64,000 bases of DNA from Paraburkholderia caribensis. Its GTDB lineage: Bacteria; Pseudomonadota; Gammaproteobacteria; Burkholderiales; Burkholderiaceae. Shown here one piece after another: positions 8,838 through 17,016 of this stretch (its first letter is position 1; every line of letters starts with the position of its first letter). The notes beneath the pieces were generated by a model that was not told where the DNA came from, searched no databases, and saw only the letters and a program-made list of their open reading frames with translations. The stretch lies in assembly GCF_002902945.1 (NCBI RefSeq), contig NZ_CP026103.1, positions 558,001-622,000 on the forward strand, in the 5' to 3' direction. The translations under genes and the position numbers were made by a program.

Positions 8838-10079
8838 GATCGTGCGCGTGACTTCGACGACGGCAAGCCGTATCGCGTCGATCAATGCGCGCGCGGCCGG
8901 CGACGGCGTGCCCGCGCTGCGCATCGTGAGACCGATATCGCGCCGCGTGTTGCGCAGCTTCACGTCGAGCACGACCAGTTCACCCGACTGACACTCGTAG
9001 TGCAATTGCTGCGCGGACAGTGCCGCGAGCATGTTCGTGCCGAGCAGCAGCCCGCGAATCACCGCGAGGTCTGCCGTTTCGACGGACGGCATGGGCGGCT
9101 TGAGTCTGAGCCGTTTGAATTGCGCTTCGAACAGTCCGCGTGCAGGCGCGTGGCTGCGCGGCACGATCCATTGCATTTTCTGCAGATCGGCGAGCGTCAG
9201 GCTGCGCGCATTGGCTAGCGGATGCGCGCGCCGCGCGAGCACGACCATATCGTCCGACATCAAACGCTCGTTCAGCAGCCCGCTCGAAGCATCGTTCTCG
9301 CGCAACGCGCCGAGAACGAAATCGATGTCGCCCGCGCGCAGTCCCGCGACCAGTGTTTCGTACGCGCTTTCGTCGGTGATGATGCGCACGCCCGGATGTT
9401 TCGCGCTCATGCTGGCGATGGCTTTCGGCAGAATTAGCGTGCGCCCCAGCGGCAACGCGCCGACGGTCACCGCGCCCTGAATGTAGCCGTGCAACGCGGC
9501 GATATCGTCGGGTACGTTGCGCAATTCGTTCAGCGCGCGGCGCACGTGCAGCAGAAACGTTTCGCCTTCCGTGGTCAGCAGGATGCCGCGCGGATGGCGA
9601 TGGAACAGTTGCAGTCCCGAGCCGCTTTCGAGCACGCGAATCGCGGTGCTCACGGCTGGCTGACTGATGCCGAAGGCCTTTGCCGCGCTCGGCATATGCC
9701 GATGCCGCGCGAGCGCCGCGAACAGTTGCAGCCGCCGCGTATTGAGCAGATAGGCGGGCAATGAAGTTTCGGCGGCAGGACGGCGGCGCGCCTGGCGCGC
9801 GTCGCACCATTGCGCGAGCTCTTCGAGTTCCGTGAAAAGCCGTTCACAGCGATGCAGCACGGCGCGGCCGACGGGTGTCGGCAGCATGCCGGAAGGCTTG
9901 CGGTCGAACAGCCGTTCGCCAAGCGCGGCTTCGAGTTCCTGCACCGAGCGCGTCACGGCCGATTGCGCACGAAATAGCGCGGAAGCCGCGCGCGTTGCAC
10001 TGCCCGTATCCGCGACGAGTTTGAAGGCGCGCAGCTGCGCGATGTTGAGAAGATCGTTGCTGCTCACGGAATGGGTCAC
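8820..10079 (-). CDS. LysR-family regulator with two tandem N-terminal HTH units
   Basis: The 419-residue product is about 110 residues longer than a normal LysR protein. It carries one LysR-type HTH near residues 8-70 (LLNIAQLRAFKLVADTGSAT, SALFRAQSAVTRSVQELEAAL, GERLFDR) and a second near 113-172 (AAKAFGISQPAVSTAIRVLE, LQLFHRHPRGILLT). The substrate-binding domain follows (GAVTVGALPLGRTLILPKAI). The listed start at 10079 is a GTG with no good ribosome binding site; a GTG at 10067 or nearby is possible. Its ligand and targets are unknown. It is convergent with phaB and not obviously linked to it. Confidence 0.85.
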   Translation of the reverse strand: MTHSVSSNDLLNIAQLRAFKLVADTGSATRAASALFRAQSAVTRSVQELEAALGERLFDRKPSGMLPTPVGRAVLHRCERLFTELEELAQWCDARQARRRPAAETSLPAYLLNTRRLQLFAALARHRHMPSAAKAFGISQPAVSTAIRVLESGSGLQLFHRHPRGILLTTEGETFLLHVRRALNELRNVPDDIAALHGYIQGAVTVGALPLGRTLILPKAIASMSAKHPGVRIITDESAYETLVAGLRAGDIDFVLGALRENDASSGLLNERLMSDDMVVLARRAHPLANARSLTLADLQKMQWIVPRSHAPARGLFEAQFKRLRLKPPMPSVETADLAVIRGLLLGTNMLAALSAQQLHYECQSGELVVLDVKLRNTRRDIGLTMRSAGTPSPAARALIDAIRLAVVEVTRTISMAEA

Positions 10080-10119
10080 AAAAAAGTACTAAAAGCCGCC
10101 ATCGTCATCGCCATCGCCA

Positions 10120-10282
10120 TCATGCCGCGCCTGCGATCAGATGTAGCGTGGGCAGCGACAGATTGAGGCTTTCCTTCGATAAATGCCTGTGTTCCTTCAT
10201 GAGCGCGTCGACGCACGCGCCTTCGCCATTGACGAGCGTATTGTGCCAGTTGCACGATCGCTCGCTGGGTTGTCTCGTTCAT
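10120..10282 (-). pseudogene. possible frameshifted small gene
   Basis: From ATG 10282 the frame reads MNETTQRAIVQLA. About 40 bases on, a different frame takes over with protein-like sequence (NTLVNGEGACVDALMKEHRH, then LSKESLNLSLPTLHLIAGAA) ending at the stop 10122-10120. The second frame has no ATG, GTG or TTG of its own before a late internal Met. Joining the two requires skipping one base. It may be a decayed gene, a sequence error or chance. Confidence 0.25.
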
Positions 10283-10737
10283 GTGTTTCTACTCATCGGC
10301 TGGTCAGTATAACGGCGCTCATGATCGCGCAACAACGCCTTCACAACCCATTGTGACTTGATTCGCTTGCCATCTGTTCTGTTTATCGGCGTGTACGTCT
10401 GCGTGTTTGCCTGAATGTGAATTTTCCTGATGTGGATGCGGTAGATGCCGGGCCGCTGACGCCCACTAAGCAGGGTGTAGGGCTCGTAGAAGGGATTGAT
10501 TTGTTGCCGAAAGTCAACCCGCGGGGGCTCGAGTATCACTGGTTGCGGGTTCAGCGCGGAGCGCGGGAGAATTCGGCTGATTTCGAAACCGCCGTGGTCG
10601 CGGCCGGGTGCGTTTCGGTGACGCCGATTTACTTCGATCGTACGGATGAGGGCGCCTTTGCGGTGCGGGCATACGCGGTTTGCTTTTGCTTTTGCTTTCG
10701 CTTTCGCTGGCATCCGCGATTCGTTAGCGTGCTTCAC
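10283..10737. other. non-coding stretch with a short TTTGCT/TTCGCT repeat
   Basis: No gene is supported here. Near 10679-10708 there is a short run of repeats of the type TTTGCT and TTCGCT, and a minus-strand reading gives an AKAKAKAKA run that looks artefactual. The right end passes into the dispersed repeat at 10738. Confidence 0.4.
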
Positions 10738-11029
10738 GCGTTGCCCCTGTGCGGGGCGGCACCTACTTTTCTTTGCCGCCGCAAAGAAAAGTAGGCAAAA
10801 GAAAGCGGCTCACACCGCCAGTGCTTGACGTTTTCCCACGGGCCCCCAACGTCCCCGCGCTTCACACCGCAGCGCACCTGTTCGCGGTCGTTGCCAACGT
10901 TCTCTCTGTACGCCTCACCCACTTCCTGTGCCCGCGTCGCAGCACGCCGTGCCGCACAGTTCGCCGCCGCCCAGGTGGCAAACTGTGTGTAGGCTTTCTC
11001 GTCGGGCGCGTGCCGCTCCGGGGTGGGTA
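10738..11029. repeat. dispersed Paraburkholderia-type intergenic repeat
   Basis: This stretch matches from memory a sequence family recurring between genes in Paraburkholderia genomes: a GC-rich start (CCCCTGTGCGGGGCGGCACC), a long hairpin, the phrase GGCAAAAGAAAGCGGCTCAC, and a right end containing AACTGTGTGTAGGC and CCGGGGTGGGT. The open frames in it are not genes, though such frames are often annotated as hypothetical proteins. The boundaries are approximate. Only one copy is present in this window, so the repeat nature rests on recall. Confidence 0.55.
10762..10795. repeat. perfect 15-bp inverted repeat inside the dispersed repeat
   Basis: CCTACTTTTCTTTGC at 10762-10776 pairs with GCAAAGAAAAGTAGG at 10781-10795 around a 4-base CGCC loop. 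The stem is perfect. It could act as a transcription terminator or an RNA-end protecting structure. Confidence 0.8.
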
Positions 11030-11050
11030 GCGTGGCGTCTCGCGCCACGC
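11030..11050. terminator. GC-rich hairpin downstream of the phosphatase gene
   Basis: GCGTGGCG at 11030-11037 pairs with CGCCACGC at 11043-11050 with a 5-base loop. It lies 8 bases beyond the stop of the minus-strand phosphatase gene. No T run follows on that strand, so it is only terminator-like. Confidence 0.35.
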
Positions 11051-11057
11051 GTGACGG

Positions 11058-12770
11058 TCATCTCCGCCGGTGCTTCGATACTGTGATCGTCTCGAATAGC
11101 TCGTAGTTCGCCGTCGGCGTCTGGTCGGCGCCCGGCGCGTGATAGTAGTTCATCGTGATTGTCGTCTTGCCGCCGTGTGGACCCGGCTCGTAGTCGAATA
11201 CCGCGATGCCGTAGCCCGTGCCCGTGTCGCGCTGCGCCGACCAGATCGCATCTTCGAGGGCGTCGGCGCTGGCGCGCGTGAACGTGCCCGCCGTTGTGCC
11301 AGGCATCGGCCGGTTGGGCTTCGTGAACACCTTCGCCTGCGGATTGCCGTTGCCCGTGTCGACGCCGTACACGTCGAGCGGCGCGCTCGTGCCGCCGCCG
11401 CCGAGTATCAGGTGGATCGTGCCGTGGCTGGTGTCGAACGCGTTGCCGTTGCTCGCGTGCGAGTGAACCACGGGCTTCGGTTGCAGCGTGTCGACTTTCT
11501 CCCCCGTGACCGCGTCGATGCCCGCGTGATGGTTGCAGCCGCGTACAGGATAGCTGCGCTCGTAGTCGTGATCGTGGCCGCATAGCACGAGGTCCACGCC
11601 ATAGCGGTCGAAGAGCGGTAGCCATGCCTCGCGGATGCCCTTGTCGGAGCCGTTGCCCGTCTTCGACGAACTGAGCGCATCCTGATGCATCTGCACGACG
11701 ATCCAGTCGATATCGTCGTCGTCGGCGGCATGGCGCAGCGTCTTCTCCAGCCAACGCGTCTGCTCGCCGTTGCTGTAGCCGCGCACATAGAACGACGTGC
11801 CCGGCACAATCGCCGGGTTGCCCGTGCTCGCGGCAGGCACCAGCGGCGCCGGGCCCGCGACGAAGGCCGCTGCGTCCTGATACACGACGTCGTCGGCATC
11901 GAGCGAAATGAACAGCACGGAACTCACGCGGAAGCTGTACCAGCGGCCCGGAAAGCGCGTGCCGTTGTGCGGCAGCGTGTAGCGCGTGAGGTACGAATCG
12001 AAGCCTTGCGCGCCGTTGTTGAATTCGATTTCGTGATTGCCGGGACACGGCATCCACGGACGATTCGCCGACGACGTCTGATTGTTGTTGCCGAAGTCGC
12101 GCCACACAGCCGGTTGCTGCGCCGGGTTCAGGTTCGCGTAGCACAGGTCGCCGTTGAGCAGGTGAAAGAGCGGCTGGAAACGCTCGACGGCCTGCACCGC
12201 GAAGCGGCTTTGCGGCGACGACAGCACCCATCCTGTGTTGGGCGTCGCCAGATCGCCATAGCTCGTGAAGCGGAACGGCGCGCGGCCGCGCGGCGCCGTC
12301 TTGAAGGACGCCGAGAAGGGCGTGCCCGCACGGCTGTCGTTATCGGCCGTGACTTCGTATTCGTACGTGGTTCCCGCATTCAGGCCGTGCAGACGCGCGT
12401 GATACGTGAACACGACTTCGCCATTCAGGCCGTCCGTGTAGGTGCGTTGAACGGCATGCACAATGTCCTTCCTGTCGCCGGCCGCGCCGAAGCGCACGTG
12501 CGGATTCGCCGCAGCCGCCATCGATGCCCACGACACCACGACTTCGTTCGTCGGATCTTCGCCCCACGTGAGATGGACCTGCTCCGGCGTGCCGTCAGGC
12601 GTCGACGGATCGGCTTTGGCCGAGCCCGCAAACGTGCTGGCGGCCGTCGCGAATCCCGACGCACCCGCGAGCTTCAGAAAGCCACGGCGCGAAAAAGTGG
12701 CGGACTGGGTGGCGGACGGCGTGTTGTCCGGTTCGTCGGGCGTTGTGTCGGGGGCGTTGTTTTTCGACAT
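11058..12770 (-). CDS. Tat-exported purple-acid-phosphatase-like metallophosphoesterase
   Basis: The 570-residue product hydrolyses phosphate esters outside the cytoplasm, judged by family. Start 12770 (MSKNNAPDTT) is chosen because a twin-arginine signal follows (FSRRGFLKLAGASG then a hydrophobic stretch and SAKA); the frame is open further upstream but without signal-like sequence. An N-terminal fibronectin-like purple acid phosphatase domain (VHLTWGEDPTNEVVVSWAS) precedes the metallophosphatase core with YGDLA, NGDLCYAN, CPGNHEIEF, the VQMHQDA region and CGHDHDYERSYP. These are the metal-ligand blocks of purple acid phosphatases. It is a single-gene unit; phosphate control is likely for the family but no Pho box was identified. 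Confidence 0.9.
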   Translation of the reverse strand: MSKNNAPDTTPDEPDNTPSATQSATFSRRGFLKLAGASGFATAASTFAGSAKADPSTPDGTPEQVHLTWGEDPTNEVVVSWASMAAAANPHVRFGAAGDRKDIVHAVQRTYTDGLNGEVVFTYHARLHGLNAGTTYEYEVTADNDSRAGTPFSASFKTAPRGRAPFRFTSYGDLATPNTGWVLSSPQSRFAVQAVERFQPLFHLLNGDLCYANLNPAQQPAVWRDFGNNNQTSSANRPWMPCPGNHEIEFNNGAQGFDSYLTRYTLPHNGTRFPGRWYSFRVSSVLFISLDADDVVYQDAAAFVAGPAPLVPAASTGNPAIVPGTSFYVRGYSNGEQTRWLEKTLRHAADDDDIDWIVVQMHQDALSSSKTGNGSDKGIREAWLPLFDRYGVDLVLCGHDHDYERSYPVRGCNHHAGIDAVTGEKVDTLQPKPVVHSHASNGNAFDTSHGTIHLILGGGGTSAPLDVYGVDTGNGNPQAKVFTKPNRPMPGTTAGTFTRASADALEDAIWSAQRDTGTGYGIAVFDYEPGPHGGKTTITMNYYHAPGADQTPTANYELFETITVSKHRRR

Positions 12771-13112
12771 GTCTGTTGTTCTCGCTTCGGAAGGGCAAGC
12801 GACGCGCGGACAGGCTGCGGCGCAGGCGCGTCGGCGCCGGAAAGGAACGGGAAGAAAACGTGATTCCGGCGACACGATATTCCCAAACCTGTTACCTCGC
12901 TGTGACAGCCCGATCACGACGCTTGCACGTTTGCGGCCGGCGCGGGTGTTGTAACGGCGCACACAAGGCAAGGCAATTGAGCGCCGACGTTACACTTGCC
13001 GCCCGCACACGGCGATTCGCGGCGCGGAATTCACGTTTGCTTACACACGCACACATCTTCGCGGTGCGATTTGCATAGAGTGTCTCCCGAGATCCGAAGC
13101 TGGGAGAGCACG
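12771..13112. other. intergenic region between divergent genes
   Basis: This 342-base stretch contains no supported gene. It separates the minus-strand phosphatase from the plus-strand small genes at 13113 and 13184 and should hold both promoters. I see no confident promoter or operator. Confidence 0.4.
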
Positions 13113-13181
13113 ATGAAAGCAACAATCACCCTGACGATGGCCGCGCGCCCGCGTCGAAGCGCACTTGCCGGACGCTGCTGA
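13113..13181 (+). CDS. 22-codon upstream reading frame, possible leader peptide
   Basis: ATG 13113 follows the strong ribosome binding site GGGAGAG (13102-13108) and encodes MKATITLTMAARPRRSALAG plus RC before TGA 13179-13181. The next ATG (13184) lies two bases later in another frame and lacks its own binding site. The short frame may therefore couple translation into the downstream gene. Whether the peptide itself matters is unknown. Confidence 0.35.
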   Translation: MKATITLTMAARPRRSALAGRC

Positions 13182-13183
13182 TC

Positions 13184-13486
13184 ATGGCGGGCGCATACGA
13201 ACATTTATTTGACGGCGACATGGTCGTCAGCGTCGAGGAGCAACCGTCGTCGAAAGGCACATGCGTGACGGTGCAGGCGGACGGCAAGTCGATGTCGGCC
13301 GAATACAGCGAGTTGACGGGGCAACTGTGCCTGAGACAGGACGGCGTGATGGTGCAGGAATGGTTTCCGCCGCATTCGTGGTTCGCGATTGCATCGGTGG
13401 CGGGCGCGAGCAGTTGGGGCACGCAGCCGAGTGCCGACGATCTGCACGCGCTGATTCGCAATGAGTTGATGGCGAGGCGCGGGTAG
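13184..13486 (+). CDS. hypothetical protein (100 aa)
   Basis: The product begins MAGAYEHLFDGDMVVSVEEQ and looks like a small soluble beta-rich protein with a C-terminal helix (SADDLHALIRNELMARRG). No family is recognised. It lacks a clear ribosome binding site and probably depends on the short frame just upstream. The PLP aminotransferase gene follows 106 bases later. Confidence 0.6.
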   Translation: MAGAYEHLFDGDMVVSVEEQPSSKGTCVTVQADGKSMSAEYSELTGQLCLRQDGVMVQEWFPPHSWFAIASVAGASSWGTQPSADDLHALIRNELMARRG

Positions 13487-13592
13487 GGGCGCTTGCAACG
13501 CGCCGATCACGAGGACATCCTCACGCAATAGTATGCTACCCCGCATATCCGTTGATTCATCGATCAACTCAGCCTGATGCGAGGAGGGCACC

Positions 13593-14750
13593 GTGACAGT
13601 CTCCCGTTTGCGCAACATCCCGGGCATCGGCGTCGACAGAATGGGCGACGCTGCGGACGCGACGAAGAATCGCAACCTCTTGCGGCTGGAGAACCTCGAC
13701 ACCGACCTGAGACCGCCCGCCGAAGCAATCCGCCGCACGCACGAGGCCGTCGACGATGACGACGCCAACAGCTATCTGCCGTTCACAGGCCAGACGGCAT
13801 TGCGTCAGGCCGTCGTTGCGCGGATGAAGCAGTCGACGGGCATCGACTACGACGCCAGCAGCGAGTGCATCGTTTCCGCTGGCGGACTTGCGGGCATTCT
13901 CAACGTGCTGTTGTCGATCCTCGAACCGGGCGACGAAGTCGTGCTGACCGACCCGACGTACGCGGGCCTCATCAATCGCGTGCTGCTCGCGGGCGGTGTG
14001 CCGAAGTTCGCGCGGCTCCTGCCTTCGGACGATGGCTGGCGGCTCGACATCGAATCATTGGCAAGCGCCGTGGGGCCGCGCACGCGCGCCATCCTCATCA
14101 TGTCGCCGTCGATGCCGAGCGGCTTCGTGGCCAACCAGACCGAGTGGCATGCAATCGCCGGGCATTGCCGCCACGCGGACGCATGGCTCGTTTACGACGC
14201 CGCAATGGAGCGCATCCTGTTCGACGGGCGCAGCGTGATTCATCCCGCGTCGTTGCCGCAGATGCGCGAGCGTACCTTCACGGTCGGCTCCGTATCCAAG
14301 GAGTACCGGATGATCGGCTGGCGCGTGGGCTGGATCGTCGGTCCCGAACGCATCATGCACGACGTGCGGTTGACCAGTCTGTCGAATGTTGTTTGCCAGG
14401 TCGGTATCGGCATGCCCGGCGCGACGGCGGCGCTGACCTGCGCAGACGATGGCGTCGCGCAGGCGGTCGCCGTCTGGCAGGCACGGCGCGATTTTCTGCT
14501 CAATGCGTTGGGCGATCTGCCGCTGGTACGTCCCGATGGCGGATGGTCGCTGCTTGTCGACACGGCGCAGCTCGGCATCGCGCCGCCCGATGCATCACGG
14601 CTGCTCCTCGAAAAAGGCGAAGTCGCCGCGACGCCGATGAACGGCTGGGGCCCGCAAGCGCAACGGTATCTGCGCTTCGTGTTCGCCAACGAATCCGTCG
14701 AGCGTCTTGCGGATATCCGCGAGCGCGTGCGCGGAGCGTGGCGCATCTGA
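13593..14750 (+). CDS. PLP-dependent aminotransferase, class I/II
   Basis: The 385-residue fold-type I aminotransferase starts at GTG 13593, 5 bases after GAGGAGG. Visible landmarks are SYLPFTGQTALRQAVVARM (substrate/PLP entry), VSAGGLAGILNVL, the DPTYAGL tyrosine stacking region, YDAAMERILFDG (Asp that binds the pyridine nitrogen), and the Schiff-base lysine in SVSKEYRMIGWRVGWI. The C-terminal Arg in LRFVFAN is the carboxylate-binding type. The amino donor and keto acid cannot be deduced. It is a single gene, convergent with the hydrolase at 14769. Confidence 0.88.
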   Translation: MTVSRLRNIPGIGVDRMGDAADATKNRNLLRLENLDTDLRPPAEAIRRTHEAVDDDDANSYLPFTGQTALRQAVVARMKQSTGIDYDASSECIVSAGGLAGILNVLLSILEPGDEVVLTDPTYAGLINRVLLAGGVPKFARLLPSDDGWRLDIESLASAVGPRTRAILIMSPSMPSGFVANQTEWHAIAGHCRHADAWLVYDAAMERILFDGRSVIHPASLPQMRERTFTVGSVSKEYRMIGWRVGWIVGPERIMHDVRLTSLSNVVCQVGIGMPGATAALTCADDGVAQAVAVWQARRDFLLNALGDLPLVRPDGGWSLLVDTAQLGIAPPDASRLLLEKGEVAATPMNGWGPQAQRYLRFVFANESVERLADIRERVRGAWRI

Positions 14751-14768
14751 CACGCCCCGAAAGCGCGT

Positions 14769-15575
14769 TCAATCCGCATGCAGCCAGCGCAGCACCTGGC
14801 GCCATTGCATATCGTGCATGGCGCTAAACCAGTCGTCGTGACCGGCATCGGGCAACACCATCAACTGGGCGCCGGGACGCGCGCTCGCCAGCCGTTGCGC
14901 GTGAACGATGGGAATCAGCGAGTCTTGCTGCGCACCGATCACGACAAGCGGTCCGTTATAGCTTTGGAGGGCTGCCACTGAATCGAATGGATCGTGCAGC
15001 ATCCAGCGCACGGGAAACAGCCAGTACTTTTCTCCTGCGACGCTCGCGAGCGTGTCCCATGGAGTAATGAGCGCGACGCCCGCAACCACGGCTTCATTGC
15101 CTTTCACGGCCTGTGCCGCCATGCCCGCGCCGAGCGATTCGCCCACCAGATAAACGGGTCCGCTCCATTGCGCGCGCGCTGCGGCAAGCGCGTCTCGCGA
15201 TGCCGCCAGTGCCGCCAGCATCGTGCGCTTGCCTTGACGGTTGCCTTGCCCCGGATATTCGACCATCACGACGCGAAAACCATCGCGGACAAAGACTTCG
15301 GCGACGGGCAGTTTGTTCTCCGCGGTCTCGGCATTGCCGTGAAAGAGGACGAACGTGCCGCGCGGCGCGGCGGCGGCAGGCGTTGCGACATAGCCCGCGT
15401 AGAGTCCGTCGACATGCCACGGCTCGACGTCGTAGGCGCCGTGATGCCCTGTCGGCGTGCCGGTGGTATCGAGCGGCGCAGGCAGCAGCATGCGATCCTG
15501 CATCAGGTAAAGCGCGATCAGCGCGACCAGGTACGCGACGAGCGCGAGGCGGACGCAGAACTTGATCATCGGCAT
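14769..15575 (-). CDS. membrane-anchored alpha/beta hydrolase
   Basis: The 268-residue product begins MPMIKFCVRLALVAYLVALI, one N-terminal membrane helix, so the catalytic domain is probably periplasmic. The hydrolase core shows the oxyanion region LFHGNAET, the nucleophile elbow GESLGAG, an acid region (VIGAQQDSLIP) and the catalytic His in PDAGHDDWF. This layout resembles the BEM46/YfhR group of serine hydrolases of unknown substrate. Start 15575 is preferred over the longer open frame reaching 15842; ATG 15569 is an alternative. It is convergent with the aminotransferase gene. Confidence 0.8.
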   Translation of the reverse strand: MPMIKFCVRLALVAYLVALIALYLMQDRMLLPAPLDTTGTPTGHHGAYDVEPWHVDGLYAGYVATPAAAAPRGTFVLFHGNAETAENKLPVAEVFVRDGFRVVMVEYPGQGNRQGKRTMLAALAASRDALAAARAQWSGPVYLVGESLGAGMAAQAVKGNEAVVAGVALITPWDTLASVAGEKYWLFPVRWMLHDPFDSVAALQSYNGPLVVIGAQQDSLIPIVHAQRLASARPGAQLMVLPDAGHDDWFSAMHDMQWRQVLRWLHAD

Positions 15576-15694
15576 GTCCGTGTCCGTCACAGTTGTGATT
15601 CTTCTGATTCGGCAGCACGACGAGCCGTCGAGGCCGACGCCGGCTTCGAACAGCGCGTCGTGCGGGTCTTGTCCGCCGCAGCGGGCGAGGGCTG

Positions 15695-15910
15695 TTACGC
15701 GTGCGCGTGACGGTCCTCGGTGATGGCCTTCAGGCGGGCGTCGCCTGCGTCTTTCGCAGCCGCTCGGGTCGAGTATTTTTCGTCGGAAACGAGCGTGCGC
15801 TTCACTTCGCGTGCACCGAAATCGATCAGCGCAATCACCCACACATAATCGCCCGCCTGTTCGGCCGTTTGCACGAAGGCTTGCACATGGCCCTTTTCAT
15901 CTGATTTCAT
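15695..15910 (-). CDS. small conserved hypothetical protein (71 aa)
   Basis: ATG 15910 has a near-perfect ribosome binding site (CAGGAGGTCACG). The product begins MKSDEKGHVQAFVQTAEQAG and contains YVWVIALIDFGAREVKRTL and a helical end rich in Ala, Lys and Asp. It is small, charged and soluble. I recall similar short proteins in Burkholderia but no characterised function. It is independent of the longer frame to 16159, whose upstream part is non-coding. Confidence 0.7.
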   Translation of the reverse strand: MKSDEKGHVQAFVQTAEQAGDYVWVIALIDFGAREVKRTLVSDEKYSTRAAAKDAGDARLKAITEDRHAHA

Positions 15911-16139
15911 CGTGACCTCCTGAAAATTCGCGCGATAGATGGCGCACATCCAGCATGACCGAGGCCCGGCACAGTGTTGCGCAGACGTTCGGCCGCGATG
16001 CGCCTGAAACGATTCTAGGCCATGAAAACGCGTCGCACGACCTGCATGTAGTTCACACGTTTTATGGCGCGTCTCGCCCGGTAGTGCGGCTGATGTATGC
16101 TGCTGGTTTTTCGGGCAGATCGACAGCAAGAGGGGACAT

Positions 16140-16904
16140 ATGCGGCGCGTCGTATTCAATCAGAAGGGTGGTGTCGGCAAATCGACGATCGTATGCAACC
16201 TGGCGGCGATCAGCGCGCGTGAAGGGCTGCGCACGCTCGTCATCGATCTGGATGCGCAAGGCAATTCGACCCAGTATCTGCTCGGCTCGCGGGCGAGCCA
16301 AGTCAATCCTACCGTGGCCGGTTTCTTCGAAACGGCGCTGACGTTCAGCTTCAAGCCCGTCGACGTGACGTCGTTCATTCATCCGACGCCATTCGACAAT
16401 CTGGACATCATGCCCGCGCACGCGGATCTCGACACGCTGCACGGCAAGCTCGAATCGCGCTACAAGATCTACAAGCTGCGCGACGCACTCAACGAGCTCG
16501 ACATGTACGACGCGGTTTACATCGACACGCCGCCCGCACTGAATTTCTACACGCGCTCCGCACTGATTGCTGTCGAGCGCTGTCTGATTCCGTTCGACTG
16601 CGACGACTTCTCGCGCCGCGCGCTCTATACGCTGCTCGATAACGTGAAGGAAATCCAGCAGGACCACAACGATGCACTGCACGTCGAAGGCATCGTGATC
16701 AACCAGTTTCAGCCGCGCGCGAGCCTGCCGCAGCAACTGGTCGCCGAACTGGTGGCCGAAGGCTTGCCCGTGCTCGATGCGAGGCTGTCGTCGTCCGTCA
16801 AGATCAAGGAATCGCACCAGCATGCGAAGCCCGTGATCCACCTCGACCCGCGTCACAAGCTCTCGCTGGAGTATCTGGCGCTGCATCGCGAACTGGCGGG
16901 TTAG
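16140..16904 (+). CDS. ParA/MinD-family P-loop ATPase, orphan
   Basis: The 254-residue product has the deviant Walker A motif KGGVGKST (residues 9-16), Walker A' VIDLDAQGNSTQYLL, and Walker B region AVYIDTPPALNF. ParA-type ATPases position DNA or protein cargo through ATP-dependent dimerisation. ATG 16140 follows GAGGGG. No parB, parS cluster or chemotaxis genes are nearby, so this is not a standard chromosome or plasmid partition pair. The cargo is unknown. A possible role in placing granules or protein complexes is inference only. Confidence 0.85.
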   Translation: MRRVVFNQKGGVGKSTIVCNLAAISAREGLRTLVIDLDAQGNSTQYLLGSRASQVNPTVAGFFETALTFSFKPVDVTSFIHPTPFDNLDIMPAHADLDTLHGKLESRYKIYKLRDALNELDMYDAVYIDTPPALNFYTRSALIAVERCLIPFDCDDFSRRALYTLLDNVKEIQQDHNDALHVEGIVINQFQPRASLPQQLVAELVAEGLPVLDARLSSSVKIKESHQHAKPVIHLDPRHKLSLEYLALHRELAG

Positions 16905-17016
16905 CAGGGCCAATCCTTACCAGATTCCAGAGACAACTCACCAGACTCGCCCTACCGATTAGCACGGTCGTACGCATAGAATCGCCTCCAGACCAACACA
17001 ACAAAGGAGGAGATCG

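Noticed and set aside
10679..10708. Short tandem repeat run as a possible CRISPR or variable-number repeat
   Set aside because: Units of six bases, few copies and imperfect; no spacers, so only a low-complexity patch.
10417..11030. Plus-strand frames in the repeat region that resemble annotated hypothetical proteins
   Set aside because: They lie in the dispersed repeat and its flank, and the similar annotated proteins I recall are themselves repeat translations.
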